A stretch of DNA of 64,000 nucleotides. Source: Treponema sp. (GTDB taxonomy: Bacteria > Spirochaetota > Spirochaetia > Treponematales > Breznakiellaceae). Where the stretch lies: contig WQXI01000007.1 of the NCBI GenBank assembly GCA_009784935.1, positions 1 through 64,000 on the forward strand, read 5' to 3'. Position numbers and translations under genes: made by a program. Shown here piece after piece: positions 28,869 through 37,417 of the stretch. Below the pieces are notes generated by a model. It did not search any database. It saw nothing but the letters and a program-made list of their open reading frames with translations, and was not told where the DNA came from. Numbering within the stretch: the first letter of the stretch is position 1; each line of letters opens with the position of its first letter.

Positions 28869-29498
28869 TTAATCTATACTCTCTATTAATTTCTCATAAA
28901 CTTGAACAATGGTCAAGTCACTTGTGTCCAAATATTGCACTCCTTCGGCTATTTTTAGGCTTCCTTCGACCTTATTCTTGTCAATCTCATCACGCTGTAA
29001 AATGGCGTTTTTTATCTCTAAAAGGGATAAATTCGACACTCCTTGGTCAAACCGCCGTTTTGCCCTTGAATCGGCAGATGCATCCAGATAAAAACGGTGC
29101 TTTGCGTCAGGAAAAACAACTGTTGTCATGTCCCTTCCTTCGACTACTGCATTTTGACCTTCGGCTAGCTTATGAATAAGATCGTTAACAATATGCCTTA
29201 CAGGTACAATTGCTGATAATGGAGAGGAAAACTTGTCAATTTCGTCAGTATGCAAAAGGTCTGTTACATTCTCGCCTTTAATGAAAACATCGGTTTTTCT
29301 GTATTCGATATTGATGTTTCTAGCGTATTCGATGACTTTTTCGCTGTCTGTTATGTCAATTTTAGAGCGAAGACAACCTAGAGTAATTGCCCTGTATAGT
29401 TTGCCGGAATTTATATAGGTGTAATCCAGTTTTTCTGCGAGTAGTTTTGCAATAGTGCTTTTCCCTGAACCTGCAGGTCCGTCAATCGCTATAACCAT
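28869..29498 (-). CDS. cmk: Cytidylate kinase
   Basis: Cmk phosphorylates CMP and dCMP with ATP. The 209-residue protein begins MVIAIDGPAGSGKSTIAKLLA (P-loop GPAGSGKS), has the CMP-binding region VVEGRDMTTVVFPDA and the LID segment. Somewhat shorter than many homologues (about 220-230) but all key parts are present. Ribosome site is a G-run (GGGGG) about four bases before ATG. Confidence 0.94.
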   Translation of the reverse strand: MVIAIDGPAGSGKSTIAKLLAEKLDYTYINSGKLYRAITLGCLRSKIDITDSEKVIEYARNINIEYRKTDVFIKGENVTDLLHTDEIDKFSSPLSAIVPVRHIVNDLIHKLAEGQNAVVEGRDMTTVVFPDAKHRFYLDASADSRAKRRFDQGVSNLSLLEIKNAILQRDEIDKNKVEGSLKIAEGVQYLDTSDLTIVQVYEKLIESID

Positions 29499-29525
29499 AA
29501 AATCCCCCTAAATTGATCCAAATTA

Positions 29526-29591
29526 TTAACCACAAACCACGCGAACCTTTTATCTCAAATCTTTTTCTTTGTTCGTGTTGGTTCGTGGTAA
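29526..29591. repeat. Inverted repeat overlapping rluB 3' end
   Basis: TTAACCACAAACCACGCGAACC at 29526-29547 (shown as two halves: TTAACCACAAACCACG and CGAACC) is mirrored by GTTCGTGTTGGTTCGTGGTAA at 29571-29591. It is a variant of the ACCAC...GTGGT family (here GTTCGTGG rather than CTCCGTGG). The right arm lies inside the end of the RluB-type gene and encodes its last residues. Confidence 0.65.
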
Positions 29592-30272
29592 AAGATCTGA
29601 ATATTCCTTTTCTGTTAAAGCTCTTGAAGTGCCTTCCTGGAGATTTCCAAGCTGAACAGAACCTATCCGTACTCTTCGCAGCAGGCTCGGATGAAGCCTA
29701 AAATGCGAAAAAACCCTTCTTATCTCCCTGTTTTTTCCTTCTACAAGAATTATTCTCATAGATTTCCTGCCGGTTTTTTCCGCCAGTTTTGCTTTATAAA
29801 AAACATCTTCGATGGTTATTCCATTTATAAAAGCTTCGATGGTTTCGTCAGGAATTACCCCTGTTGCCTCTACAATGTATTCTTTTTCCATCTGCGAACT
29901 CGGATGTCCAAGGCGATTCGCAAAATCTCCGTCGTTTGTAAAAAAAATTAAACCGCACGATTGATAATCCAATCTGCCTATACTGTACAATCTTTCTTTT
30001 CCTGCCGGAAGCAGGCTAAGCGCTAATTCTCTTCCCTGCGGATCGCTGGAACTGCAAATGTATCCCGGCGGTTTATTCAAGGCAAGATATATTTTTCTGC
30101 TTTCTAATGATAAAGGAGCGCCGTCAAGCAGCACAACATCATTTTCTAATACTTTGGTCCCCTGTTCTTTTATAACAATACCGTTAACAGAAACTCTTCC
30201 TTGAGCAATTATATCTTCCGACGCTCTTCTTGACGCGACTCCGGCATGCGAAAGATAAACCTGCAGTCTAAT
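29550..30272 (-). CDS. rluB: 23S rRNA pseudouridine synthase, RluB/RsuA family, probable AUU start
   Basis: The enzyme isomerises uridine in 23S rRNA (RluB-type call; RsuA/RluE-like is possible). The frame is open well upstream of the first GTG at 30134 and encodes an S4 RNA-binding domain (VYLSHAGVASRRASEDIIAQ) followed by the synthase domain LALNKPPGYICSS with catalytic GRLDYQSCGLIFFTND. The only start that keeps S4 is ATT at 30272-30270, six bases after AAGGAG, giving 240 residues. It overlaps the scpB stop. Confidence 0.85.
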   Translation of the reverse strand: MRLQVYLSHAGVASRRASEDIIAQGRVSVNGIVIKEQGTKVLENDVVLLDGAPLSLESRKIYLALNKPPGYICSSSDPQGRELALSLLPAGKERLYSIGRLDYQSCGLIFFTNDGDFANRLGHPSSQMEKEYIVEATGVIPDETIEAFINGITIEDVFYKAKLAEKTGRKSMRIILVEGKNREIRRVFSHFRLHPSLLRRVRIGSVQLGNLQEGTSRALTEKEYSDLLPRTNTNKEKDLR

Positions 30273-30822
30273 ATTTTTCTCCTTCCAATTCGAATTTTTC
30301 TATATCGCTTTCTCCGAGTTTTGGAAGTTCTGCAATCGAATTTAAATGAAACTGCCTTAAAAATTCTTTTGTAGTGCCGTACATAACAGGGCGTCCGGGA
30401 ATATCTTTTTTTCCAGCTTCTTTGACAAAATCTTTTTCCAGTAATAGACGTATCATATTATCAGCAGAAACGCCGCGGATTTTTTCTATTTCTGCGCGCG
30501 TAACAGGCTGTGAATACGCCACTATCGCCAATGTTTCCATTGCGGCGCGTGAAATTTTTGCTTCGTTTTTTCTGCCGTAGCGTTCTTTTAGATTATCCCA
30601 CAATTCACGCTTTGCAGAAATTACAATCCCGCCGCCGATTCGCGAAAGTTCCAAGCCGCAGTCTGCAGCTGTATAGCGTTCGTTTAAATTATCAAGCGCG
30701 TCTTTTACTACATCTTTAGAAAGACCGCAAATTCGCGCTATCGCACCTTCATCTAGAGGGTCGCCTTCCATGTATAGAGTTGCTTCTACAAGAGCTGTTT
30801 CTTTTTTAATATTCTCTTTCAT
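30268..30822 (-). CDS. scpB: Segregation and condensation protein B
   Basis: ScpB is the kleisin-associated winged-helix subunit of the SMC-ScpAB condensin. The 184-residue protein has the family segments VEATLYMEGDPLDEGAIA and MRAA-like ISRAAMETLAIVAYSQPVTR plus RGVSADNMIRLLLEKDFV. It is four bases from scpA. SMC is not in the window. Confidence 0.94.
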   Translation of the reverse strand: MKENIKKETALVEATLYMEGDPLDEGAIARICGLSKDVVKDALDNLNERYTAADCGLELSRIGGGIVISAKRELWDNLKERYGRKNEAKISRAAMETLAIVAYSQPVTRAEIEKIRGVSADNMIRLLLEKDFVKEAGKKDIPGRPVMYGTTKEFLRQFHLNSIAELPKLGESDIEKFELEGEKY

Positions 30823-30825
30823 TTT

Positions 30826-31542
30826 TTATACTCCGCTTGACCGTATCAGAATATCACCAAAAAGACGATTTTGAAATAGCACGATTAAACGCATCTTTGC
30901 CGCTTCTAATACAGCCAGAAAAGCGCAAACTACATCTAATGCTCCCGCTCTCACTATAAGGTCTGTAAATCTGCATTCTCCGCGGTTTTCTAAAAACTCT
31001 GCAAGCAGCGTAGTTTTTTCGTTAACAGTAACTTCTTCGTAGAGGTCTATTATTCTTTCTGCCGGAAGATTAACAGTAAGGGAAGTAAATACTTTAACAA
31101 GATCCCATATATCTACTTTTTGCCACATATCATCATCTGTAAAAGGCAAATTATGCTGAAGTCTTTTTCGTTCTATCATCCATTCGTTTTCTTTTTCTTT
31201 ATCTGTCATTAACTCTGATAATTTTTTAAATTTTTGATATTCGATAAGGCGGTCAACAAGTTCCGCTCTTGGATCTTCGCCGTAATCATCGTTCATTTCT
31301 ACCGGTAAAAGAGTGCGGCTTTTTATATACAATAAAGTTGCCGCCATTGCGTGAAACCCCGTAAGGTCTTCCAAGTCAATTATATCAGCCTCTCTGATAA
31401 ATCCGATATATTGTTCTGTTATCTGGGCTATTGGAATATCATAAATATTAATTTCATTTTTACGGATCATATAAAGTAAAAGATCGAGAGGACCTTCAAA
31501 ATCGCTTAATTTAAAACTGCGGGATTCCGCCTTGGTTTCCAT
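30826..31542 (-). CDS. scpA: Segregation and condensation protein A (kleisin)
   Basis: ScpA bridges the SMC heads. The 238 residues begin with the typical kleisin segment FEGPLDLLLYMIRKNEINIYDIPIAQITEQY (seen as FEGPLDLLLYMIRK and NIYDIPIAQITEQY), then LLYIKSRTLLP. The C-terminal winged helix is present (FTDLIVRAGALDVVCAFLAVLE). First gene of the scpAB-rluB-cmk-rpsA run; its promoter sits directly on the start codon. Confidence 0.94.
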   Translation of the reverse strand: METKAESRSFKLSDFEGPLDLLLYMIRKNEINIYDIPIAQITEQYIGFIREADIIDLEDLTGFHAMAATLLYIKSRTLLPVEMNDDYGEDPRAELVDRLIEYQKFKKLSELMTDKEKENEWMIERKRLQHNLPFTDDDMWQKVDIWDLVKVFTSLTVNLPAERIIDLYEEVTVNEKTTLLAEFLENRGECRFTDLIVRAGALDVVCAFLAVLEAAKMRLIVLFQNRLFGDILIRSSGV

Positions 31543-31550
31543 ATGAGAGC

Positions 31551-31579
31551 ATTATACCAAAGAAACAAATTTATTTAAA
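31551..31579 (-). promoter_or_regulatory. Sigma-70-type promoter of scpA operon
   Basis: Read on the minus strand: TTTAAA (31579-31574), 17 bases, perfect TATAAT (31556-31551). Eight bases separate the -10 box from the ATG, so the predicted mRNA has a leader of one or two bases. There is no Shine-Dalgarno. Confidence 0.6.
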
Positions 31580-31600
31580 GAGATGCAAAATAAGTAAGAA

Positions 31601-31685
31601 TTCAACCACGGAGTGCACGGAGTATCACGGAGAACGTAAGGATTTTGTGCAAAAACCTCTGTGTAACTCCATTACTCTGTGGTAA
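31601..31685. repeat. ACCACGGAGT/ACTCTGTGGT inverted repeat
   Basis: ACCACGGAGT near 31602, several CACGGAG units, a central AT-rich spacer and CTCTGTG...ACTCTGTGGT near 31682. It fills the recA-scpA gap and could form a long imperfect RNA hairpin after recA. Confidence 0.75.
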
Positions 31686-31692
31686 AAATTTC

Positions 31693-32826
31693 TTATCCTT
31701 CGTTCACAGCGGCAGGTGCTTCTTCTTTTGGGGGTTTTGCAGGTTTGGCTGATTTGTCACCCTTGGAGCCGGGGATTTCTCTTCCCGGAAAAATCTGACT
31801 TCTCAGCTTAACTTCCAATTCCTTTAAGAACTCGGGACGCTGTTCCAAATATTCGCGGGTGTTTTCTCTGCCCTGCCCGATTTTTTCTTCGTTATAGGAA
31901 TACCATGCGCCGCTCTTTTTGATAATTTCGTATTTGACCGCACAGTCCAAAAGGCTGCCGACAGCGGAAATACCCTTGCCAAAGATAAGTTCGATTTCGG
32001 TTTTTCTGAACGGCGGAGCGACTTTGTTCTTAACAACTTTTACGCGTACACGGTTGCCGATTGCGTCTGTGTCTTTGCCCGCTTCGATTGTTTCGGTTTT
32101 TCGGACTTCCAAACGAACCGAAGAATAAAACTTGAGCGCGTTTCCGCCGGTTGTAGTTTCCGGGTTGCCGAAGAATACGCCGATCTTCATTCTTATCTGA
32201 TTAATAAAAATCAAAATGGTTCTGGATTTGCCGATTGTCGCGGTAAGTTTACGCAGAGCCTGACTCATCAAACGAGCCTGCGCTCCCATTTGCGCGTCTC
32301 CCATCTCGCCTTCGATTTCTGACTGCGGAGTTAAAGCCGCTACAGAGTCCACGACGATTACATCGACAGCGCCGGAACGTACAAGGCTTTCTGTGATTTC
32401 CATCGCCTGCTCGCCGTTATCCGGCTGGGAAACCCATAATTCATCAATGTTAACGCCTAAATTTTTTGCGTAAACAGGGTCTAACGCATGTTCTGCGTCG
32501 ATGAATGCCGCGTTACCGCCGAGCTTTTGCGCTTCGGAAATTACATGAAGGGCGAGCGTGGTTTTTCCCGAAGACTCGGGACCGTAGATTTCGATAATGC
32601 GTCCGCGCGGATAACCGCCAATGCCTAACGCTTCATCAAGAAGAATAGAGCCCGAAGGCACTACCTCGATACCGGAAGCCGCATCGTGCGTTCCCAGTTT
32701 AATAAGTGATCCCGCGCCAAATTGCTTTTCAATCTGAAGCCGGGCAGCTTCCAGAGCCTTTGTTTTTTCCTCACTGGAAGTAACAGGACTGACCCTAGAC
32801 TTTTCTGTGTCATTTGACTTTGCCAT
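31693..32826 (-). CDS. recA: Recombinase A
   Basis: RecA promotes homologous pairing and SOS co-protease activity. The 377-residue protein has Walker [14 protein letters not shown], Walker [13 protein letters not shown], loop L1 ([16 protein letters not shown]) and loop L2 ([20 protein letters not shown]). The C-terminal tail is Lys/Pro/Ala-rich ([19 protein letters not shown]) rather than strongly acidic. Ribosome site GGGGAGGAG lies before ATG; it has its own strong promoter. Confidence 0.97.
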   Translation of the reverse strand: MAKSNDTEKSRVSPVTSSEEKTKALEAARLQIEKQFGAGSLIKLGTHDAASGIEVVPSGSILLDEALGIGGYPRGRIIEIYGPESSGKTTLALHVISEAQKLGGNAAFIDAEHALDPVYAKNLGVNIDELWVSQPDNGEQAMEITESLVRSGAVDVIVVDSVAALTPQSEIEGEMGDAQMGAQARLMSQALRKLTATIGKSRTILIFINQIRMKIGVFFGNPETTTGGNALKFYSSVRLEVRKTETIEAGKDTDAIGNRVRVKVVKNKVAPPFRKTEIELIFGKGISAVGSLLDCAVKYEIIKKSGAWYSYNEEKIGQGRENTREYLEQRPEFLKELEVKLRSQIFPGREIPGSKGDKSAKPAKPPKEEAPAAVNEG

Positions 32827-32885
32827 AATTATCTCCTCCCCTATACATGGCGCGAGCGTGCATTACGCTTTAGTGAAACTGAATA

Positions 32886-32914
32886 ATCATAGCATTTTTT
32901 ATAAAAAATGTCAA
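32886..32914 (-). promoter_or_regulatory. recA promoter with adjacent inverted repeat
   Basis: Minus-strand TTGACA (32914-32909), 17 bases, TATGAT (32891-32886). Directly upstream lies AGTTTAC (32916-32922) mirrored by GTAAACT (32937-32943), a spaced inverted repeat suited to a dimeric repressor. Its position beside the -35 box suggests damage-responsive control, but the LexA site of this organism is not known to me. Confidence 0.65.
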
Positions 32915-32977
32915 TAGTTTACTACATATTTGTTAAGTAAACTGCTTTTTTTAGCAAAAAAGCATGGAGTTTGCCGC

Positions 32978-33009
32978 CTTTCTTTATGAAACATCTCCAC
33001 GGGGAATCG
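32978..33009. repeat. Direct repeat of tRNA-Glu 3' end (copy 1)
   Basis: These 32 bases are identical to 33156-33187, which covers the T-arm half, acceptor 3' strand and downstream flank of tRNA-Glu. The rest of the tRNA is not duplicated. The 146 bases in between include a GGCGACA/TGTCGCC hairpin (near 33064-33081) and no gene. The pattern is that of an attachment-site duplication or a local duplication remnant. Confidence 0.8.
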
Positions 33010-33136
33010 TCTTCCATTCGCAAACATCCTGATTGCTCATTACAGACCGGGGTTTAGTCCTGTCGGCGACATCCTTGTCGCCTATTCCTAACGGCGGACA
33101 AAACCCTTCGATTCCCTGTTAGCAAAAATATTCATA

Positions 33137-33160
33137 AAAAAAGACACCTGAGTGTCTTTC
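33137..33160 (-). terminator. Intrinsic terminator of tRNA-Glu
   Basis: On the minus strand AAAGACAC, a four-base loop and GTGTCTTT followed by a T-run, beginning nine bases after the tRNA 3' end. This is a standard hairpin-plus-T terminator. Confidence 0.8.
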
Positions 33161-33169
33161 TTTATGAAA

Positions 33170-33241
33170 CATCTCCACGGGGAATCGAACCCCGGTTGCC
33201 GGGATGAAAACCCGGTGTCCTAACCGCTAGACGATGGAGAC
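33170..33241 (-). tRNA. tRNA-Glu (anticodon TTC)
   Basis: The 72-base gene folds as a cloverleaf: acceptor GTCTCCA/TGGAGAT (first pair G-T), anticodon stem CCGGG/CCCGG with loop TTTTCAT (anticodon TTC) and T-arm GGGG-TTCGATT-CCCC. The CCA end is not encoded. Upstream on the minus strand are TTGACA (33282-33277) and TAGATT (33259-33254) 17 bases apart, a likely promoter. Confidence 0.95.
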
Positions 33242-33310
33242 TAGCTGATACCAAATCTATAAAAAATCAAAAAAAATGTCAAGCCCTTTTTAAATCAATC
33301 TGTATATACT

Positions 33311-33387
33311 TTTAGCTTCGCTGCAAGCACCTTTGTGCCTCTGTGCCTTTGTGTGAGGCTTCTTCATATAAATATACCACAGAAGGC
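33311..33387. repeat. Repeat fragment with AGCTTCGCTGCAAG module
   Basis: TAGCTTCGCTGCAAG at 33313-33327, then CTTTGTGCCTCTGTGCCTTTG and TGTGTGAGG, then ACCACAGAAGG near 33377. It combines the short AGCTTCGCTGCA module with the CTCTGTG units. Confidence 0.65.
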
Positions 33388-33449
33388 TTACTTGACAAAG
33401 CAGGCGGTTTTTCGATACCATTAGACATCATACCTTATAAGGAGAGTTC

Positions 33450-33539
33450 ATGCCCTGCGGAAGAAAGCGCAAACTGCGAAAAATAGCTACTCACAAACGC
33501 AAGAAAAAACTGCGAAAAAACAGACATAAAAATAAATAA
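33450..33539 (+). CDS. AURKAIP1/COX24-domain mini-protein (bS22-like)
   Basis: A 29-residue, extremely basic protein beginning MPCGRKRKLRKIATHKRKKK and ending LRKNRHKNK. It matches the short AURKAIP1/COX24-domain proteins of Bacteroidetes and Spirochaetes, related to bS22/mS38, a small-subunit ribosomal protein near the decoding centre. Ribosome site AAGGAG lies six bases before ATG. It is shorter than usual ORF cut-offs, so it is easily missed. The link to the ribosome is by family knowledge, not shown here. Confidence 0.88.
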   Translation: MPCGRKRKLRKIATHKRKKKLRKNRHKNK

Positions 33540-33585
33540 ACAGTCTTTTTTGCCCTAAAAATTAATATCCACACAGGAGTTAACC

Positions 33586-35241
33586 ATGAATATATCCGCT
33601 TTACAAAAGGTTCGTTACGAATATAAACCTAAGCTGCCCGAAAATCTAAACGGTTCTATTGACAGTATTTCGATTCAAAATGGAGAGCCGACAGAATCAA
33701 TTTCTGACAAGGATGAACTCCGCGGCATTTTTAAAAACACATACGGAAAACCCATCGTTACCTTTGTTAAAGGCGCAAATGATAAAATTAAGCGTGAACT
33801 AAAAGTCGGAGTAATTTTAAGCGGCGGACAGGCTCCGGGCGGCCATAATGTTATAGCCGGTCTATATGACGGCTTAAAAAAAGGCAACCCCAACTCTACC
33901 CTTTACGGCTTTAAAGGCCGACCTTCGGGGCTTACAGATAACAAAACGATTGTACTTACAGACGCTATCATCGATGAATACCGAAATACAGGCGGCTTTG
34001 ATATAATAGGTTCCGGACGCACAAAAATTGAAACTCCGGATTAATTTGCGGCTTCCTTAGAAACAGCAAAAAAACTGAATCTTGACGCTGTTGTCGTTAT
34101 CGGCGGCGACGATTCCAATACTAATGCTGCTCTATTGGCAGAATATTTTACAGCTAACGGATCTTCTACGCAGGTAATCGGCTGTCCCAAAACAATTGAC
34201 GGCGATTTAAAAAACGAACATATCGAAACTTCGTTTGGCTTTGACACTGCGTGCAAAACATATTCCGAACTTATCGGCAACCTTTGCCGTGACACAAACA
34301 GCGCAAAAAAATACTGGCACTTTATTAAATTAATGGGACGCGCGGCAAGCCACATCGCTCTTGAATGCGCCTTTCAGACCCAGCCCAATATTTGCCTCAT
34401 ATCCGAAGAAGTCGAAGAAAAAGGAATGTCTCTCGATCAAATTGTCGAACAAATATGCGCGTCAATCGTTAAGCGCGCAGCTAACGGCGATAATTTCGGC
34501 ATTATATTAATTCCGGAAGGATTAGTTGAATTTATTCCCGAGATAAAAAAATTAATCGGCGAGCTTAATGATGTAATTGCAAAAGAAGCTGACTCTTTCG
34601 CTAAAGCGGAAATTTTTGCAGAACAGTTAGACTGGTTAAAGTCAAGAATCCCTGACGCTTCTTTCAAAATAATGCAATCGCTTCCTCCGGATATCGCCGC
34701 GCAGTTTTTAATGGATAGGGATCCGCACGGCAATGTTCAGGTTTCGCGCATTGAGACCGAAAAACTCCTTGTTGGAATGACAGAAAAAAAACTTAAAGAA
34801 ATGAAGGCAAACAAAAAGTACACAGGATCATTCAGCTATCAGACTCACTTTTTTGGCTACGAAGGCAGATGTGCTTTTCCGTCTAACTTTGATTCGGATT
34901 ATTGTTACAGCCTCGGCTTTAGCGCCTTTGTTCTTATTGCGTCAGGGTTAACAGGATATCTTTCCAGCGTTAAAAACCTTACCAAACCTGCAGCAAAATG
35001 GATTGCAGGCGGCGTACCCCTGACGATGATGATGAACATGGAACAGCGCCACGGTTCAAAAAAACCTGTCATAAAAAAAGCGTTAGTAGAACTAGACGGA
35101 AAACCTTTCAAAGCATTTGTTAAAACGAGAGATACATGGGCAGAAAAAACATGCTTTCTTTTTCCGGGAGCGATTCAATACTTTGGTCCTGCCGAAGTTT
35201 GTGATCAGCCCACAATGACATTAAAGCTTGAACATGAATAA
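33586..35241 (+). pseudogene. pfp: PPi-dependent 6-phosphofructokinase, interrupted by an in-frame TAA
   Basis: The reading frame 33586-35241 would encode about 551 residues, normal for the long PfpB-type enzyme that phosphorylates fructose-6-phosphate with pyrophosphate. It carries [39 protein letters not shown] and [13 protein letters not shown] single TAA at 34042-34044 splits it after ...KIETPD; the next residues [10 protein letters not shown] continue in the same frame. CAA to TAA would explain it (PDQF). The 3' part alone lacks the GGDDSN site if started at TTG 34135. No other lesion is present. Confidence 0.85.
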
Positions 35242-37273
35242 AAAAATATTTTTATTGATTAATATTTTAATATGCTCCTCTTTGCTTTTTGCGCAGGGTT
35301 TAAATGAAAGTTCTCAAAGTGACTCTCCCCTGCCTCTTAGAAGAGTTGTGATACTCACATCCGGCCTTGCGTATTATGAATATTCCGGCTCCTTAAACGG
35401 CTCTGCCAATATTGTCATCCCTTTTAAAAACGAAGCGATGAATGACGCGCTTAAAACTCTTGTAATAAATGATCCGGCAGGATCAAATCCTTCTGTTACA
35501 TATCAGTCAGAAAATACATTGATCGAAACTTTACGCAGCTTATCGGTTGATATTTCTGACTCTCCGGATTTGACAGTGATACTTTCAAGACTTAGAGGCG
35601 CAGAGGTAGAGGTGACAGTTAGAAGTATTTATTTTATACGACCTATTGGAGAACAACAGGAACCTCCGCCAGTAGTACATACAGGAAGAATTACAGGTAT
35701 AGAGTACCGTCAATCAGAATTAAGTTTAACGGGAACTCCATATCTTATTTTAAATACTGGCGAAGGTATATTTTCTGCTAGTTTGCAAAATATAGGATCT
35801 ATCAAGTTTCCTGACCCAAATATCGAACGAGACATAAACCGCGCATTGGATTTAATTTCTGCTTCCAGAAATTCCAATAACCGTAATTTATCGATTAACC
35901 TTCCCGGTACTACTAGAAGGAATGTCTCAATAAGTTATGTTATTCCTTCTCCTGTCTGGAAAGTATCCTACCGCCTCGATCTAGGTTCTCAAAGACCGCT
36001 TTTTCAGGGCTGGGCAATAGTTGACAATGACAGCGATACAGACTGGAACGGCGTATCATTATCGCTTGTCGCAGGCCGTCCGTCTTCATTCATTCAGGAA
36101 TTGTATCCGCCGTACTATGTAAGGCGCCCAATATTACCGCTGGCAATCGCGGGAGCTGCAGAAGCAGCAGTCCACGATCGCAGTGCGCCTGTACCCATGG
36201 CTGCGGCTCCTAGGACAGAAATGAGAAGAAGTGAAATGATTTTAAACGAAAGTGATTCTATTGCTCTTGGTTACGACGGAAGCGCCTCAGTAGTCAGGGG
36301 CGGAAACATCCAGACAGCGGCAGGCGCAGATGCCGGCGGACAGTTTGAATTTACAATAAGAACTCCAGTTACTCTCAACCGCAGAATGAGCGCAATGCTT
36401 CCGCTTGTTGAGTCAAATATCGAAGCTCGAAGAACCTTAATCTATAACGGACAGGGAAGATTTCCAAGATTGGGAGCAGAAATTACAAACACAAGTTCTA
36501 TGAAACTGCCGGCAGGTCCTATTACTGTTTATGACGGCGGCGTTTATGCAGGAGACGCTCTTTTAGAATTCTGGAACGAAGGGGAAAAAAGACTTATATC
36601 TTTCGGCGAAGACCTATCTGTTACAGCGGCTGTTAATCATTCTAATACGCGTGTTGTAAGCACTGTAAATGTTTCTCAGGGTGTAATGACAGTAAACCGC
36701 CATTTAACCTATATAAGAACATATACATTTATTAATTCGTCAAATGCAGCCAAACAACTGGTTATTGAACATTTAAAAACTCTAAATACAGAACTTGTCT
36801 CTCAGCAGGCGAATGAACAGACAACTTCTCATTATAGATTTAATTTAGCTTTACCTGCAAACCGGCAGACAGAATTTTCGGTGAGCGAACGTCAGCCGCT
36901 GGCAGAAAGAATATCGCTTCTTCCGCTCCGTCTTGATGCTTTAGTTACTTATTCTACAAACAGCGAAATCCCTCAGAATGTTAGGACTGCTCTTGCAAGA
37001 GCTGTAGAACTTAAACGCGCCGCTGATACCGCAGAAGCAAATGTAAGAACTATCGATTCTCAGAGAAACAGTTTGATTGCAGATCAGGATAGAATACGAA
37101 GAAATCTTGAAGCTGTAGGAAGTCAGTCAACGCAGGGACAGGAATACCTTAGACGGCTTGTCGCGCTTGATAACGAAATTGACGCCGCCGCTGTAAATCT
37201 TGAAGCAGCCCGTAACAACGCAAGAACAGCGCTCACCGCTTACGAAAACTATCTGAATAACTTAAGACTTTAA
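35234..37273 (+). CDS. Exported DUF4139-type protein
   Basis: A 679-residue protein (681 if the in-frame TTG 35228 is used) with a signal peptide ([20 protein letters not shown]). The N-terminal part ([17 protein letters not shown]) and the central [18 protein letters not shown] are hallmarks of DUF4139/mucoidy-inhibitor-A-like proteins. The C-terminus has a coiled coil (about 590-675). It probably acts in the periplasm; the function is unknown. The start overlaps the end of pfp by eight bases. Confidence 0.82.
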   Translation: MNKKIFLLINILICSSLLFAQGLNESSQSDSPLPLRRVVILTSGLAYYEYSGSLNGSANIVIPFKNEAMNDALKTLVINDPAGSNPSVTYQSENTLIETLRSLSVDISDSPDLTVILSRLRGAEVEVTVRSIYFIRPIGEQQEPPPVVHTGRITGIEYRQSELSLTGTPYLILNTGEGIFSASLQNIGSIKFPDPNIERDINRALDLISASRNSNNRNLSINLPGTTRRNVSISYVIPSPVWKVSYRLDLGSQRPLFQGWAIVDNDSDTDWNGVSLSLVAGRPSSFIQELYPPYYVRRPILPLAIAGAAEAAVHDRSAPVPMAAAPRTEMRRSEMILNESDSIALGYDGSASVVRGGNIQTAAGADAGGQFEFTIRTPVTLNRRMSAMLPLVESNIEARRTLIYNGQGRFPRLGAEITNTSSMKLPAGPITVYDGGVYAGDALLEFWNEGEKRLISFGEDLSVTAAVNHSNTRVVSTVNVSQGVMTVNRHLTYIRTYTFINSSNAAKQLVIEHLKTLNTELVSQQANEQTTSHYRFNLALPANRQTEFSVSERQPLAERISLLPLRLDALVTYSTNSEIPQNVRTALARAVELKRAADTAEANVRTIDSQRNSLIADQDRIRRNLEAVGSQSTQGQEYLRRLVALDNEIDAAAVNLEAARNNARTALTAYENYLNNLRL

Positions 37274-37287
37274 TTGTTAATGAAGAC

Positions 37288-37416
37288 CTCACACAAAGGC
37301 ACAAAGGCGCAGAGTTCACAGAGGATGAAATAATTGTAGTATTTTTCTTCCCTTCAATTCTTCTCCGTATTCTCCGTATTCTTCGTGTTCTTCGTGTCTC
37401 AGTGCCGCTGTGTGAG
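37288..37416. repeat. CTCACACA/TGTGTGAG-bounded repeat element
   Basis: The element starts CTCACACA (37288-37295) and ends TGTGTGAG (37409-37416), exact inverted termini. Between them lie CACAAAGG, GCAGAG and CACAGAGG units on one side and CTCCGTATTC/CTTCGTG units on the other. It lies between the DUF4139 gene and aspS, in a gap with no gene. Confidence 0.75.
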
Positions 37417-37417
37417 A

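Noticed and set aside
32978-33009. Second tRNA-Glu gene
   Set aside because: Only the 3' end matches; the D-arm, anticodon arm and 5' acceptor strand are missing, so it is a duplicated end, not a gene.
34042-34044. Reassigned TAA codon
   Set aside because: Nearly all well-supported genes in the window end at TAA, TAG or TGA in the right place, so a changed code is not supported.
37288-37416. Insertion sequence
   Set aside because: The element has inverted ends but only about 130 bases and no transposase; it is better called a repeat.
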